From: an uncultured Ruminococcus sp.
GTDB lineage: Bacteria > Bacillota > Clostridia > Oscillospirales > Ruminococcaceae
Length of the DNA: 38,065 nt
Assembly: GCA_946540705.1 (NCBI GenBank)
Contig: CAMNJD010000565.1
Span: 1-38,065 of the forward strand
Reading direction: 5' to 3'
The number at the start of each line of letters is the position of its first letter. Position 1 is the stretch's first letter. Under the pieces are notes generated by a model. That model worked only from the letters and a program-made list of their open reading frames with translations, did not search any database and was not told the DNA's origin. The translations under genes and the position numbers were made by a program. Positions 5,942-14,888 of the stretch are shown here, one piece after another.

Positions 5942-8114
5942 CACATTTTCCGTCCCCGAACCAGAAACCGCCGTGCTCTTTCAGACGACTTCGGACGGTA
6001 TTTTCGGACACTCCGAGATATGTCATGATGTCTTTTATGTCGGCTTCGCCGTTCTGATCCACGGCACTGGAGAATGCTGTCATGATGCCGTCTTTGCGTT
6101 CCTGTTTCCGCTCCTCGTTGGTCTTCCGTTTCGGAAAATTCTTCTGCCATGTGTCGTCCGGATTGACGTCCTTCAGCGCGCCTGTCTGGTCGATGATATG
6201 GCGCGGCCACTCGAACCACACGTTCACAGACTGGAAACGCGGGAACTCTCGGAGCGTGCCCTCGATGCGCCATGCAGACTGGATATTTGTCGCCGCAACA
6301 GCTCGCTGGATGTCCTGCTGCATCAGGCTCAAACTGTTAGCTTTGAGATGATCGCGGCAGTGATCCATCATGCGGGAGCGGCTCTGCTCGTCGTCGAGAG
6401 AGACCGTGTCGCCGTAGCGATCGCCGAGAAACCGTTGCAGCCACTCCTTGCATACCGCACAGACGGCTTTGTCCTCGCGCGTCTTGCGGAGCTGTTCCGA
6501 GACCGGCAGCTCGATCATGTCCAGCAGCGCGTCAGGATCACGGGCAAAGACGCCGGAACCGGATGCTCTGTCCATAGACTTTTTACCGCCCTGCATGCCC
6601 TTGCTGTGGTGGTGGCAGTAGATCATTGCGCAGTTTGCGTCACGGCAGATCCGGTCAAACACATTGCAAAAGTGTGACATCTGTTCGGCACTGTTTTCGT
6701 CGCCGGTGATCACCTTATAGATCGGATCCAGGATGATTGCGGCGTATCCGGCTTTCTTTGCTCTGCGGATCATCGACGGTGCTAACTTGTCCATCGGCAT
6801 CGACCGTCCGCGCAGGTTCCAGACCGTCAGATTCTTTGCGTTTTTCGCCTCGACACCGTTTGCCTTGTAGACTTCCGCGATTCGGTTCCAGCAGCTTGCC
6901 TCGTCGAGCTCCAGATTGATATACAGCACTTTGCCTTGCCTGCACCGGAAGCCGAGCCATTCGCCGCCCTCCGCAATCGCAATCGCAAGTGAAATCAGCG
7001 AGAACGACTTGCCTGCTTTTGACGGTCCGGCGAGCAGCATCTTATGACCGCAGCGGAGCACGCCCTCGATCAGAGCCGGACGCAGCGGCGGAAGATGATC
7101 CTTCATTTCGTCGTAGCTGATCTCGTCCGGCAGATCGTCGGTGATCTCCTCGATGTAGTCTTTCCACTCCTCAAACGACGCCTTGCCGATGTTGGTGTCT
7201 ACGAGGTACTGCCAGTTTTCGCCGCGCTGAAAGCCAGGAAGTCTGGTCAGTCGTGACGGATTCTTGCACGCCTTGTCAATTTTCAGACCGTTTTTCTCGC
7301 AGACATCAAACATATACGCGACGCGCTGACGATACAGTTCACGGTTGTTTCCTGCGTCGATGTGACAGATTGCGTGGAGCGACTTGCCGCCGGTGTGTGT
7401 CAGCGTGACGATCGGCAATGCCAGCTCGCGCATGAGCACGTTTTGCTGCTCAATTGTCAGGCTGTCCGACTCGATCAGGACATACCGATAGTCCGTGACG
7501 TTTTCGTCTTTGATTCCCTTGCCGTCGAGCGGGTTGACACGGATCCATGCGCCGGCTCTTGTGTCAGCATCGCCGAGCACGCTGCCGATGTCGCCTTTGC
7601 ACTTTTCCAGCAGGTCGATGATCTGCCCGGCGGTACGTCCCCAGCTGCCGCGTGTCGGTGCAAGCTTTCCGTCCGTCTCGTAAACGCTGGTGACATATCC
7701 AATGTAATCGTCCGGCTCAAAACGCGCCCGCAGATACTTGATGATCTCGCTGACGTGATCGCGTGAGACCGGTCTTTGTTTGACCGGCTCCGCCTCTCCC
7801 TCGTATGAGATGATACCCTCATAGTCGATCTGTGTATAATCGTCGTTGTAGCTGTTTCCGCTGTGCGGCGGCGTCCAGCCGTGATCCTTTGCGATCTGTA
7901 CGATCGTGCCGGCTGTCACAGGCTCGGCGTTGCCCTTAAACGACTCCCACTTTTTTGCGCAATTGCCGGCTTTGTACCGGCTGTCTGCCATGCTCCATGT
8001 GTCCCAGTCTGATACTGTATATCCTTCATGCTTCAGCGCCATGCCAACCTGCACCCATTCTTCATAGGTGCATTCAGATGACGGAAGCTGTTCCAAAATC
8101 TCCAAAAGGCTCAT
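5895..8114 (-). CDS. Primase/helicase replication protein (PriCT-2, primase-like core, RepA-type ATPase)
   Basis: 739 residues. Residues 1-80 resemble PriCT-2 (EILEQLPSSECTYEEWVQVG, ending AKDHGW). About 110-320 resembles an archaeo-eukaryotic primase-like core (RYVLIESD, THTGGKSLHAICHID, NPSRLTRLPGFQRG). About 345-540 is a RecA-fold helicase of the RepA type: Walker A AGPSKAGKS, VLYINLELD, Walker B-like AAIILDPIYK, and CHHHSKG. The last 70 residues look like a winged helix (DIMTYLGVSENTVRSRL) that may bind the adjacent iterons. ATG at 8114 has GGAGGT 8 nt upstream and overlaps the previous gene by 41 bp. The gene's last codons contain the final origin repeats. Likely the phage initiator. Confidence 0.85.
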   Translation of the reverse strand: MSLLEILEQLPSSECTYEEWVQVGMALKHEGYTVSDWDTWSMADSRYKAGNCAKKWESFKGNAEPVTAGTIVQIAKDHGWTPPHSGNSYNDDYTQIDYEGIISYEGEAEPVKQRPVSRDHVSEIIKYLRARFEPDDYIGYVTSVYETDGKLAPTRGSWGRTAGQIIDLLEKCKGDIGSVLGDADTRAGAWIRVNPLDGKGIKDENVTDYRYVLIESDSLTIEQQNVLMRELALPIVTLTHTGGKSLHAICHIDAGNNRELYRQRVAYMFDVCEKNGLKIDKACKNPSRLTRLPGFQRGENWQYLVDTNIGKASFEEWKDYIEEITDDLPDEISYDEMKDHLPPLRPALIEGVLRCGHKMLLAGPSKAGKSFSLISLAIAIAEGGEWLGFRCRQGKVLYINLELDEASCWNRIAEVYKANGVEAKNAKNLTVWNLRGRSMPMDKLAPSMIRRAKKAGYAAIILDPIYKVITGDENSAEQMSHFCNVFDRICRDANCAMIYCHHHSKGMQGGKKSMDRASGSGVFARDPDALLDMIELPVSEQLRKTREDKAVCAVCKEWLQRFLGDRYGDTVSLDDEQSRSRMMDHCRDHLKANSLSLMQQDIQRAVAATNIQSAWRIEGTLREFPRFQSVNVWFEWPRHIIDQTGALKDVNPDDTWQKNFPKRKTNEERKQERKDGIMTAFSSAVDQNGEADIKDIMTYLGVSENTVRSRLKEHGGFWFGDGKCGLKASSKIGDLSSEV

Positions 8115-9711
8115 AAGTTGTTACCTCCACAGGCGGGATATATTCGCTCGGAACGACGCCGTGCGGAATCTGCCAGTTGTTTGCGCTGATGCGGGAAATC
8201 ATGTTCGACGCAGCTTCAAACTGCCAAGTTCCGACATGCTGAAAACCGCGGGATTCGAGGAATCGGATCTGCTTCGGTGTCGTGAGCCCTGCCCTCTGGC
8301 GCTTTTCCAGACGCTCGATGAGCAACTTCGCCTTGCCGGCGCTCTCGATCTCGTCCGGAAAGATGCCGCGCTTTTCGAGCATTGCTTTCTGCTTGTCGGA
8401 CGGCGGTGCGCACTCCCATCCGAACGCAGGAACGTATCCGCTCAGATCCTCCGCGCAGATCGACATTTCGTATTGCAGCGGATCCACGAGCTTGCGCTTG
8501 CGCTTCTTGCACTCCGCAAGTTTCTTTGCGAGCGCTTCCTCGCGCTGCTGCTGGACTTCATCTGCTGCCGCCGCAGCCGCTTCCTCGATGTCAATTTCGC
8601 AGCCTGCATTTTCGGAGAGATCCTCTGTCATTTTTGCCGCAACCTCTTGGCTGTCGCAGATCAGGTGCGCCGGACGGCACAGCTCGTGACGCTCCGTGTG
8701 CCATAAAAAGTCAAGCAGCAGCAGATGGTCCTTGCCCTCGCAGAGCCGTGTCCCGCGCCCGACCATCTGACAGTACAGTGAGCGCACCTTTGTCGGGCGG
8801 AGAACAATCACGCAGTCAACAGACGGACAGTCCCAGCCCTCGGTCAAAAGCATCGAGTTGCAAAGCACGTTGTATTTGCCGCTGTCAAAGTCTGCGAGGA
8901 TCTCCGCACGGTCGTCAGATGTACCGTTGACCTCCGCAGCCCGGAAGCCGAAACCGTTGAGGATATCACGGAACTTTTGCGAGGTCTTGATCAGCGGCAG
9001 AAAAACAACCGTCTTGCGATCCTTGCAGTATGTCTGCATCTCCTCGGCAATCTGCATCAGGTACGGATCCAGTGCGCTGTCAAGGTCTCCAGGCTTAAAA
9101 TCGCCGCTCTGGATACCGACGCCGGAAAGATCTAGCGTCAGCGGGATCGTCACCGCCTTGATCGGTGAGAGGTATCCCTCTTTTATCGCCTGCGGCAGCG
9201 TGTACTCATAAGCAAGGCTGTCAAACACATTGCCCAGCTCGCGCATGTCTCCGCGGTCAGGTGTTGCCGTGACGCCGAGTACCTTTGCGTCGTGGAAGTG
9301 TTCGAGCACCCGCTGATAGCTGTCTGATACGGCGTGATGCGCCTCGTCGATGATGATTGTGTCAAAGTAGTCCTCCGGAAACTTTTGCAGGCGCGTCTCA
9401 CGCATAAGCGATTGCACCGAGCCGACCGTGATCCGGAACCACGAGCCGAGACAGGATTGCTCAGCCTTTTCGGTCGCGCATTGTAAGCCGGTTGATTTTT
9501 TGATTTTGTCAGCAGCCTGGTCAAGCAGCTCTCCGCGGTGTGCGAGGATCAGCACACGGTCGCCAAGTCTCACGCAGTCCTCCGTGATCTTGGCAAAGAC
9601 GATCGTCTTACCGCAACCCGTAGGCAGGACGAGCAGCGTGCGTGTGTTGCCTTGCTGCCACTCGTCCTGCACTGCCACTCGTGCAGCCTGCTGGTATGGT
9701 CTCAGCTCCAT
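8074..9711 (-). CDS. SF2 DEAH-box helicase
   Basis: 545 residues. Superfamily 2 motifs in order: RPYQQAA (Q-like), Walker A LPTGCGKT (about 30), DEAH in IIIDEAHH, motif III GVTATPDR, motif V region TEGWDCPSVD, and motif VI QMVGRGTR. After about residue 370 there is an Ala/Glu-rich helix, a basic stretch (KKRKRKLVDP), and two copies of a pattern like SDKQKAMLEKRGI / TPKQIRFLESRGF. These resemble small repeats seen at the ends of phage helicases. It acts as an ATP-driven DNA translocase in replication or recombination. Confidence 0.88.
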   Translation of the reverse strand: MELRPYQQAARVAVQDEWQQGNTRTLLVLPTGCGKTIVFAKITEDCVRLGDRVLILAHRGELLDQAADKIKKSTGLQCATEKAEQSCLGSWFRITVGSVQSLMRETRLQKFPEDYFDTIIIDEAHHAVSDSYQRVLEHFHDAKVLGVTATPDRGDMRELGNVFDSLAYEYTLPQAIKEGYLSPIKAVTIPLTLDLSGVGIQSGDFKPGDLDSALDPYLMQIAEEMQTYCKDRKTVVFLPLIKTSQKFRDILNGFGFRAAEVNGTSDDRAEILADFDSGKYNVLCNSMLLTEGWDCPSVDCVIVLRPTKVRSLYCQMVGRGTRLCEGKDHLLLLDFLWHTERHELCRPAHLICDSQEVAAKMTEDLSENAGCEIDIEEAAAAAADEVQQQREEALAKKLAECKKRKRKLVDPLQYEMSICAEDLSGYVPAFGWECAPPSDKQKAMLEKRGIFPDEIESAGKAKLLIERLEKRQRAGLTTPKQIRFLESRGFQHVGTWQFEAASNMISRISANNWQIPHGVVPSEYIPPVEVTTYEPFGDFGTASVI

Positions 9712-9714
9712 TGT

Positions 9715-10305
9715 TTACCACTGTCCAGGCTTCCAGCCGCCGGACTGCTGCGGCTGCTGCCATGTCTGCTGCGGTGCCGACTGTTGTGTCGGCTGCTGGT
9801 ATCCCTGCACAGGCTGCTGATACTGTGCAGGTGGTGTCTGATACTGCTGTACCGGTGCAGAGACAGTCTGCACATCGTCTTCGGGAGCGTAAAACTTTTT
9901 GATCTCGTTGTTCTGCCCCTCGCCGTTTCCGTCGCGCCTTTGGAATTTGTTGACGATCACACGGCATTTACCGCGATATCCCTCGATGTTCCAGCGCATG
10001 TTCAGCGGCTCGCCGTGCTTTTTGAGCCCGATCGAACGGAAGAACTGCGACAGTTTCCACTCAAACTTACGGATGAGGTAAAAACGTGTTGTAATAATGG
10101 TCTTGTCGGATGCGCCCCAGATCGTCAGTTCGACATCGACCTCATTGCATTCCGGCAGATTAGCTGACGCCTCGTGACGGGTGCGAACGACCTTGTTCAC
10201 GGTAAACTCATAGTCTCCCTCCGGCAGCAGTACGAAGTCACTGCCTTCCTCCTCGATCGTGCCCTCGAAACCGATCTCGTCATACTCGTTGTAGTTTTGC
10301 TGCAT
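9715..10305 (-). CDS. DUF669-family protein, probable ssDNA-binding accessory
   Basis: 196 residues. Residues 1-135 carry the DUF669 pattern (LPEGDYEFTVNKV, ELTIWG, FFRSIGLKKHGEPLNMRW, YRGKCRVIV). The last 50 residues are Gln/Pro-rich low complexity (QQYQTPPAQYQQPVQGYQQP) ending GGWKPGQW. A folded core plus disordered Q/P tail with a short terminal motif recalls SSB proteins. DUF669 genes sit beside Sak4-like ATPases in many phages, as here. ATG at 10305 follows AAAGGAGG. Confidence 0.75.
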   Translation of the reverse strand: MQQNYNEYDEIGFEGTIEEEGSDFVLLPEGDYEFTVNKVVRTRHEASANLPECNEVDVELTIWGASDKTIITTRFYLIRKFEWKLSQFFRSIGLKKHGEPLNMRWNIEGYRGKCRVIVNKFQRRDGNGEGQNNEIKKFYAPEDDVQTVSAPVQQYQTPPAQYQQPVQGYQQPTQQSAPQQTWQQPQQSGGWKPGQW

Positions 10306-10322
10306 GATGTACCTCCTTTATT

Positions 10323-11435
10323 TTACGAAAACGGCAATTCCCGATTTTCCTGAATCATTCCGAACACCTGTGCCCACGCGCCGATCAGGACGCCTTGCAC
10401 AAAATCAGGCGGGTATGCGGTGATCGGCATATCGTCCGGAAAGTATCCGCGCATGCTGACTGCAAGCCGGATCTCATCCTCTGACACGTTGTTCTGCCGC
10501 ATCAGATCTGCAAGCGCCGGATTGATACCGTCCGGAATCCCAACACTTTCAATCGGCTGAAACTCGTCCAGACTGCCGATATCCTTTGCAGCATCCGCAG
10601 CCGGTGCAGGCTTCGGCGGAGATGTCGGAGCTGCGGGCGTTACAGCCTTCTGAATCATTTCTGAATTTGCACTTGCTGTCGGCTGCTGCATATTGGATGA
10701 AGGCACAGTCTGTCCGAAGATGTGCGCGATCTGTGCAAAGTCAAACGGCAGCTCCGGAGCGAGCCCGAACCGGTTCTTTGCGTCCCAGCACGGATCATGC
10801 GTTGTGTACATGACGCGCTGTCCGCCGCGCGCCTTGTTCTTTTTGCCCTCTTTGTCAACGGAGATGACGGTCGTCTTGTAGTTTGCAAACAGCACCAGAT
10901 CCGCCCACTCCTTGATCATCGCGCAGACGTTGCATTTCGGCGAGTTGATCATTTTCATCTCCCACCGGTCGTAGCTGCCCATTTCGTCGGGCTGCTCAAA
11001 CTTCCGGATTGCTGCGTGTGCCGTGAGCACGACATTCACGCCGCGGTCTGCGATGTCATTCAGCAGATTCAGAATGCCGCCGAACTCTTCGTAAACATAT
11101 GTGTACCCTCTACCGTATCCAAACTCCTCGATTCCAGTCTTTTTGTACTTGTCGAGCACCGTCTTGAAGCACAGGCGCTCCGCCCAGTCAGCGGTGTCGA
11201 TGACGACCGTCTTGCATCCAGGATTGTGATCACGGATCTCTGTTAGGATGCCGAGCAGCATTGCAAGGCTGGTCGGTGTGTCCGTTCTGGCGACGTCCAT
11301 GCGCGTTGTTGAGCCCTCGATATCCACAAACAGCGGATCCGGAAACTGTGATGCAAAAGTTGTCTTGCCAACACCCTCCGGTCCGTAAACGACAGCCTTG
11401 ATCGGCTTGTTCTGGATTCCTCTCGTGATATTCAT
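10323..11435 (-). CDS. Sak4-like RecA-fold ATPase (AAA_24)
   Basis: 370 residues. N-terminal Walker A YGPEGVGKTTFASQ, LFVDIEGSTT, Walker B TVVIDTADW, and VNVVLTAHAAIRKF are typical of the AAA_24/Sak4 group, phage single-strand annealing recombinases that work with SSB-like partners (family knowledge). The N-terminal core (1-245) is followed by a Pro/Ala-rich linker (PAAPTSPPKPAPAADAAKD) and a small helical C-terminus. Start at 11435 overlaps the previous stop as TAATG. Role: recombination-dependent replication or repair. Confidence 0.82.
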   Translation of the reverse strand: MNITRGIQNKPIKAVVYGPEGVGKTTFASQFPDPLFVDIEGSTTRMDVARTDTPTSLAMLLGILTEIRDHNPGCKTVVIDTADWAERLCFKTVLDKYKKTGIEEFGYGRGYTYVYEEFGGILNLLNDIADRGVNVVLTAHAAIRKFEQPDEMGSYDRWEMKMINSPKCNVCAMIKEWADLVLFANYKTTVISVDKEGKKNKARGGQRVMYTTHDPCWDAKNRFGLAPELPFDFAQIAHIFGQTVPSSNMQQPTASANSEMIQKAVTPAAPTSPPKPAPAADAAKDIGSLDEFQPIESVGIPDGINPALADLMRQNNVSEDEIRLAVSMRGYFPDDMPITAYPPDFVQGVLIGAWAQVFGMIQENRELPFS

Positions 11436-12736
11436 TAAAATTCACCCGCTTTCCATGTTTTCGGCTCTGCCGGCATGATTGCCGGAGCCGTATCGTTGCC
11501 GTGTGAGTAGCCGTCCTCGATGATGACGGCGCATTCCTCGCCGGTGCTGACGCGCGTTGCGAGCACCTGCAAGCCCTCTGCTTCGAGCCACGCGCCAAAC
11601 TCGCGCAGCGTGTCGAGATCCATTTGTTCCAGCTTGTCCATGAGCACAAAGCCGCATTTCGGATTCAGTTTCCGGACGATCGCGGCAGCGCATTTGAGTT
11701 GCTCTGCGCCCGACATGTTGTCCCACGCCTGCCCGTGATATGTCAGCACGCCGTCCTCGACGCTCAGACCGTCGAGCGGCATCTCTGCACCGTCAAGCAG
11801 CTTCATGCGTTCGATGCGGATGCTTTCGATCTCGGCCGTCAGCTCGTCGTACTGCTTCCGGTACGCTTCCGCATCGAGATCCGCCTTTTCACGGTCCATG
11901 TTCGCGCGCACTTTCGCATTGATTTCCTCGACGCTCCGGAGCTGTTTTTCGAGCTCTGCGGTCGATTCCATTTCCAGCTCTGACGGCGATTTTGCTGCTT
12001 CCGCTGCCTTTGCCTGCTCAGCTGCGAGAGTCGCTTCGAGGTGTTCGAGCTCCCGCTTTGTGCGCTCGATGTCTGCGGTGAGCTTCTGGATCACAAACGC
12101 GATCTGCTGCGCCTCTGCCTGCCACTGCTGACGCTGCCCGTTGCGTGCAAGGATCTCCTGATGCTGCTCGATCAGATCGGCTGCGCTGACCGGCTCTTTC
12201 GGCGCGTCCGGATATACCGGCATCTCTTTCGCAAACTTTTCTTTCTGGTCGGCGATTCTGCCGATTTCAAGCCGCCTGTTGTAGAGCGTGCTGCATTTGG
12301 TGTCGAGCTCGTACAGCTGATCACCGACGCCGATGATCTGGAGCAGCACCTTTGCTTTTTCCTTGTCGTTCATCGACATAAACGCCGGCAGGTTCAGCGC
12401 CAGTTTCTCGATAAACTCGTCGAGGATCTTCTGTCCGGACTTTTTGCCGGACGGATCCTTGATTTTGAGCGTGCCGTTTTTTCCGCTGCGCTCCACGACA
12501 AAGCCGTTGGAGAGCGTCACACGGATCACCGGATCCGTGACGGACTCTGCACGCTTTGGCTTGCTCGGCGCAAATTTCTCGCCGCCGAGAGCCCATGAGA
12601 TCGCGTCGAGCACGCTGGTCTTGCCCTGCCCGTTCTTCCCGCCGATCAGGTTAAGACCGTCCTGCGTCGGCGTCAGCTCGACGGCTTTCAGACGCTTGAC
12701 ATTCTGCGCCTCCAGAGATACGATTTTTACTGACAT
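11435..12736 (-). CDS. SbcC/RecF-like ATPase (AAA_23)
   Basis: 433 residues. Walker A LIGGKNGQGKTSVLDAI lies near residue 30. A long coiled coil covers about 180-310 (for example ERTKRELEHLEATLAAEQAK). The ABC signature is DNMSGAEQL near 345. The Walker B region is CGFVLMDKLEQMD, with Lys where the usual catalytic Glu follows Asp. D-loop-like LDTLREF follows. SMC/SbcC-type ATPases with short coils tether or process DNA ends. No SbcD-type nuclease is encoded nearby. ATG at 12736 follows AAGGAGG. Confidence 0.8.
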   Translation of the reverse strand: MSVKIVSLEAQNVKRLKAVELTPTQDGLNLIGGKNGQGKTSVLDAISWALGGEKFAPSKPKRAESVTDPVIRVTLSNGFVVERSGKNGTLKIKDPSGKKSGQKILDEFIEKLALNLPAFMSMNDKEKAKVLLQIIGVGDQLYELDTKCSTLYNRRLEIGRIADQKEKFAKEMPVYPDAPKEPVSAADLIEQHQEILARNGQRQQWQAEAQQIAFVIQKLTADIERTKRELEHLEATLAAEQAKAAEAAKSPSELEMESTAELEKQLRSVEEINAKVRANMDREKADLDAEAYRKQYDELTAEIESIRIERMKLLDGAEMPLDGLSVEDGVLTYHGQAWDNMSGAEQLKCAAAIVRKLNPKCGFVLMDKLEQMDLDTLREFGAWLEAEGLQVLATRVSTGEECAVIIEDGYSHGNDTAPAIMPAEPKTWKAGEF

Positions 12737-12748
12737 TAGATATCCTCC

Positions 12749-14509
12749 TTATAACAGCTGCCCAATGCACAGCCCGATTTCCTTGACATATTTCAGCAGA
12801 GTGTCTTTCTCTTTGCCGGATCTCACGCCGTTGAGACGCATGCAAAGCGTGTTGACCTGGCTTCTGACCAGCCGGCACATCGCAAGCAGTTCCGTGTAGT
12901 TTGAGTCTGCTTTCAGCTCTGTGAGCTTCTTTTCGTACTCCGCGCGGAGTTTTTCCAGTTCGGCGGTGTTATCTTCCTGCACGGCAACCTCGACAGGTCT
13001 GCTCTCCAGCTCTGTGATGCGAGCTTGCAGCTGTTCGATACTGGAATCCTTATCAGTTCGCTCGCGTGTGAGCTTAGCAATGAAGCTCTGATTGTTGTAG
13101 ATCTCAGCATTCAGCTTAGCGATTTCCTGCTGATCTTTCACGAAGCGGCCGTTCTGCTCTTCGATCTTCTGGCGCTTCTCTTCGGAATCATCGCACCATC
13201 TATGCGCGCGGTCTTCTGCGTCCTGCAATGCTGCCTCCGTCTGATCGTTCTGGTGCTTCAGCGCGTCGATCTGCGCCCGCAGCTCGCGGACGGTAACACT
13301 CTCGACATCCACGCTATCGGTGATCTGCTCGCGCTGCTTTTCGTCGATCTTTGCCAGCAGATACAGCTTTTCGACGCCGATGCGCTCAAAATCGGAAGTT
13401 GACTTCCCGTCGAGCGACGCGATTGCTGCATACTTTTGCCCCTGCCGTCTGGTGATACCGATCTCCTGCTCGCAGTAGTCCTCAAATGTCCCGTATCCGA
13501 TCTCTTTGTACAGCTTGGCATCCCGCATCTCTGCGAGCCCTTTGCACATCTCCCAGAGCGACTGCTGCGCTGCCTGTCCGTTTGCGATGATTGAGCGTGT
13601 CAGAGCGATCGCACGGCTGTACTCGTCGGACACGACAACCTGTGCAGCCGGCTGCGTGACGATCTCAGCATGTACATCCTGATCGCTTCGCTGTGTGGTA
13701 CCGTTAAACAGCCAGACGCGAGTATAAACGTGGTCTCTCTGCGGTACCATGCTCTGCGGCTTGATCTTGATCTGATCGAGCACATCGTCGGCATCGACGC
13801 GGGAAACCGTAAATGTACATCCCTCGAACTGCTTGTCTGTCTCGTACAGCTCTGCGTCGATATCGTCATCGTCGTCCATCTCTTCGGCAACTTCATACAC
13901 AAGGACTTTTGTTCCTTCCGGAAGCGCCGTCAACTCGTCGTATGTCAACTCCTTGCCGAAGTATGCCCTGTCAGTCTCGCCGTTGTACTCTCTGTCAAAG
14001 TCTGTTCCGAAGTCCGTTTTGACGTCGGGCCGCTGCACGCCGGCTTTCAGCGTGAAGAACTGTCCGGAATACTTCAACGTCGGGGAGATCGGGTTTTTGT
14101 TTTCTAAGATATACATTTTCCGCGTTCCGCAAAAGCTGACACCGCCGTCCAGATAGGAGAGATAAGTGTCGCCGCTGTCGTCGATCCGGTAAATCCAGAC
14201 TGCTTTGAGATACCGCCTTGATTCCGTGCTGCTGTCGTGGACGATCAGCTTGCCGACATAGTCATGCAGCTCGTCCCATGTCAGCGGTTCCGGATCAATG
14301 TCATCCGCGCTGACTTCGTCGCCGCGCATGTACTTGATAATGCCGGCTTCTTTCAGTGCCTTTTCGGCGCGTTTCATATCCGGTGTGCTGATCAGTCGTT
14401 CGCTTCCAGGCTGATACATCGCAAGGAGCAGCTGGTCAGTGGTCTTGACTTTGACTTTGCCAAGCCGCGCCAGTGTCTTCTCGTCAAGGTTCAGGTCTTT
14501 GACATCCAT
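12749..14509 (-). CDS. Large early protein with helix-hairpin N-terminus, DUF3102-like centre and coiled coil
   Basis: 586 residues from ATG at 14509; a TTG at 14515 is an alternative. Residues 1-60 (LNLDEKTLARLGKVKVKTTD) resemble the alpha-CTD/helix-hairpin fold. About 60-290 is of unknown, mixed beta type with an acidic run MDDDDDIDAE. About 300-410 (ALTRSIIANGQAAQQSLWEM, YGTFEDYCEQEIGITRRQGQ) matches the DUF3102/ParB-like accessory pattern seen in clostridial mobile elements. The rest is a long coiled coil to about 560. Function unknown; DNA binding and oligomerisation are likely. The plus-strand promoter at 14509-14537 overlaps its start. Confidence 0.6.
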   Translation of the reverse strand: MDVKDLNLDEKTLARLGKVKVKTTDQLLLAMYQPGSERLISTPDMKRAEKALKEAGIIKYMRGDEVSADDIDPEPLTWDELHDYVGKLIVHDSSTESRRYLKAVWIYRIDDSGDTYLSYLDGGVSFCGTRKMYILENKNPISPTLKYSGQFFTLKAGVQRPDVKTDFGTDFDREYNGETDRAYFGKELTYDELTALPEGTKVLVYEVAEEMDDDDDIDAELYETDKQFEGCTFTVSRVDADDVLDQIKIKPQSMVPQRDHVYTRVWLFNGTTQRSDQDVHAEIVTQPAAQVVVSDEYSRAIALTRSIIANGQAAQQSLWEMCKGLAEMRDAKLYKEIGYGTFEDYCEQEIGITRRQGQKYAAIASLDGKSTSDFERIGVEKLYLLAKIDEKQREQITDSVDVESVTVRELRAQIDALKHQNDQTEAALQDAEDRAHRWCDDSEEKRQKIEEQNGRFVKDQQEIAKLNAEIYNNQSFIAKLTRERTDKDSSIEQLQARITELESRPVEVAVQEDNTAELEKLRAEYEKKLTELKADSNYTELLAMCRLVRSQVNTLCMRLNGVRSGKEKDTLLKYVKEIGLCIGQLL

Positions 14510-14537
14510 TGACAAATCATCCTTTCCGTGCTATACT
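14509..14537 (+). promoter_or_regulatory. Plus-strand sigma-70 promoter with palindromic -10
   Basis: TTGACA (14509-14514), 17-bp spacer, TATACT (14532-14537) preceded by TGC: a near-consensus extended promoter. It points against every neighbouring gene. The -10 lies in a perfect inverted repeat (14529-14534 / 14538-14543, 3-bp centre), and a second perfect repeat follows (14538-14543 / 14547-14552). These are likely operator sites. Confidence 0.7.
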
Positions 14538-14543
14538 AGCACT

Positions 14544-14599
14544 GTAAGTGCTTTGCTTGCAGCCGTGTCCACCGTGCCAGCGGGGATGCGGCTTTTCTT
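14544..14599 (+). ncRNA. Candidate small RNA of about 56 nt
   Basis: The expected start is about 7 nt after the -10. The transcript ends in a rho-independent terminator: AGCCG (14561-14565) pairs with CGGCT (14589-14593), with an inner stem TCC/GGA and CCG/CGG, then TTTTCTT to 14599. It has no useful ORF. It is complementary to the region between the stop of the 14598-14888 gene and the leader of the 12749-14509 gene, so it could act as an antisense RNA on that leader. Promoter, length and terminator are sequence predictions. Confidence 0.6.
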
Positions 14600-14888
14600 A
14601 TACCATGTACGCATCAATATACTGCTGCGGCACATCGTCAAACTCTTCACCGTCAGCGCCGACGATCAGCGCGGTTCCGTAGATGTGGTGGCCGCTGATG
14701 ATAGATGCAAGATCGTTGCGCGGATACTGTTTCAGCAGTCCTTCCTCGTCCACGATCATGATGCCGCCATCTTTCAGACCGACTGTCTCAATGTGACCGC
14801 CGACAGCCTGCTGCAATGCACGCAGCTCATTCGGCACGTCAATGACGTCGATGCTGTTCAGCGCGATCCGCAGTGCTCTTATCGCCAT
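14598..14888 (-). CDS. DUF3846-like protein
   Basis: 96 residues from ATG at 14888, with GGAAGGAG 8 nt upstream and inside the end of the previous gene. The pattern (DVPNELRALQQAVGGHIETV, IMIVDEEGLLKQYPRND, SGHHIYGTALIVG) fits DUF3846, a small domain frequent in phages and plasmids and without a known function. Confidence in the family is moderate; confidence that it is a gene is high. Confidence 0.72.
   Translation of the reverse strand: MAIRALRIALNSIDVIDVPNELRALQQAVGGHIETVGLKDGGIMIVDEEGLLKQYPRNDLASIISGHHIYGTALIVGADGEEFDDVPQQYIDAYMV

Noticed and set aside
9715..9880. Gln/Pro codon repeats as a CRISPR or tandem repeat array
   Set aside because: They are low-complexity coding for the tail of the DUF669 protein, without regular spacers.
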